From Clostridiales bacterium (GTDB taxonomy: Bacteria > Bacillota > Clostridia > Christensenellales > CAG-314), in the NCBI GenBank assembly GCA_003537755.1, contig DPQS01000071.1:1-22923 (forward strand): a stretch of 22,923 nucleotides of DNA. The letters run 5' to 3'. Of this stretch, positions 22,176-22,923 are shown in pieces (position 1 is the first letter of the stretch; every line of letters starts with the position of its first letter). Under the pieces are notes generated by a model that searched no databases, was not told the origin of the DNA, and saw only the letters and a program-made list of their open reading frames with translations. The translations under genes were made by a program, and so were the position numbers.

Positions 22176-22923
22176 TGTGAATATTATTGACAAACAACAA
22201 GGCTCTCAAACCGAGCGACTTCAAGACTTTCTACGTTTCGGGTTCAAGAGAATTACAAAACAACAAAGCTCTCAAACGACTTTCAGCGTGATTCCCCGTT
22301 CTTTCGGTTTAAGAGAATTACAAAACAACAAGGCTCTCAAACCGAGTCGCAGGAAAAAGCAGATAATTGGAGAGTTTAAGAGAATTACAAAACAACAAGG
22401 CTCTCAAACGTCCGCTCCTGCCATAATTGGCAGTATTTGGTTTAAGAGAATTACAAAACAACAAGGCTCTCAAACCGTTGACGTTGACGACGTAGAAGAA
22501 GGCGGGTTTAAGAGAATTACAAAACAACAAGGCTCTCAAACTTGTAGTTCTTTTTCACTCATCGTTTTTACGTTTAAGAGAATTACAAAACAACAAGGCT
22601 CTCAAACGGTAATTGTGCGGTAGGCTTCATTAGTCCAGTTTAAGAGAATTACAAAACAACAAGGCTCTCAAACCGTTGCTACGTGGTAGGCGCAAACGAT
22701 GACGTTTAAGAGAATTACAAAACAACAAGGCTCTCAAACGAGGATCTGACCGTATGACGCAAAATGAATGTTTAAGAGAATTACAAAACAACAAGGCTCT
22801 CAAACTTCATACGTAGAGTATTGCGTCATTTCCGTGTTTAAGAGAATTACAAAACAACAAGGCTCTCAAACTAAGCAGGTTGTCAAAGACTTGTACTTGC
22901 GGTTTAAGAGAATTACAAAACAA
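22176..22923 (-). CRISPR. CRISPR array, probably type II-A, running off the right edge
   Basis: Twelve 36-bp repeats at 22176, 22242, 22307, 22374, 22440, 22506, 22572, 22638, 22704, 22770, 22836 and 22902 (the last cut at 22 bases) enclose 11 different spacers of 29-31 bp. Nine of the twelve are identical over what is visible; the one at 22242 has two changes, and the one at 22176 keeps only its right 20 bases plus scattered matches. Read on the minus strand the repeat begins GTTTGAGAGCCTTGTTGTTT and ends AAAC, close to the repeats of S. pyogenes and S. thermophilus CRISPR3 as I remember them. That orientation, and decay of the left-most repeat at what would be its 3' half, both point to leftward transcription with leader and cas genes to the right. 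No cas gene is in the window. Confidence 0.93.

Noticed and set aside
22177..22623. Open frame encoding a repeated RITKQQGSQT peptide across the CRISPR array
   Set aside because: Repeat plus spacer is mostly 66 bases, a multiple of three, so a frame stays open by arithmetic. The spacers differ and the DNA repeat is a CRISPR repeat.
22740..22835. Spacers 9 and 10 share ATGACGCAA in opposite orientation
   Set aside because: A 9-base match among 55 spacer pairs, counting both strands, is expected by chance about one time in five; not evidence for a shared target.
1..22923. tRNA, rRNA and insertion sequences
   Set aside because: Reading both strands I found no T-arm/acceptor combination, no rRNA-like segment and no transposase or integrase frame.

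Overview
The window looks like chromosomal DNA from a Bacillota bacterium, most likely a Clostridia-type gut or anaerobe lineage. The main reason is the run tig-clpP-clpX-lon-engB on the minus strand (21734 down to 14387), an arrangement typical of low-GC Gram-positives. Supporting signs are clear AGGAGG-type ribosome binding sites, sigma-A-type promoters, a type III pantothenate kinase beside an ECF-type membrane protein, and a pyruvate kinase without the extra C-terminal domain. Species cannot be named from the sequence alone.

Layout from left to right. 263-3135 (minus) is a three-gene accessory operon: an MBL-fold hydrolase, an SGNH-type hydrolase and a GH1 beta-glycosidase, closed by a strong terminator. 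A TraX-family membrane protein (minus) and pyruvate kinase (plus) diverge from back-to-back promoters near 4350-4390. A zinc carboxypeptidase of the gamma-D-glutamyl-diamino acid type (minus) converges on pyk, with a shared terminator between them. Then come uvrA and uvrB (minus, nucleotide excision repair), coaX with an ECF S-component-like gene (minus, probably pantothenate uptake and phosphorylation), and engB, lon, clpX, clpP and tig (minus: ribosome assembly, protein quality control and nascent-chain folding). The last 750 bases are a CRISPR array that runs off the right edge.

The array has 12 repeats of 36 bp and 11 spacers of 29-31 bp in view. Read on the minus strand, the repeat resembles type II-A (Cas9) repeats, and the left-most repeat has decayed in the way a leader-distal terminal repeat does. 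I therefore infer leftward transcription, with leader and cas genes beyond the right edge. No cas gene is inside the window.

Most of the window is housekeeping, and I do not see a complete undescribed system. The unexplained structure is non-coding: a 118-bp tandem repeat plus a 130-bp inverted repeat between clpP and clpX; a nested inverted repeat just upstream of clpX; a switch-like pair of mutually exclusive hairpins in the leader of the ECF-coaX operon; three families of dispersed intergenic repeats; and a repeat-like sequence with promoter-like boxes at the trailer end of the CRISPR array.
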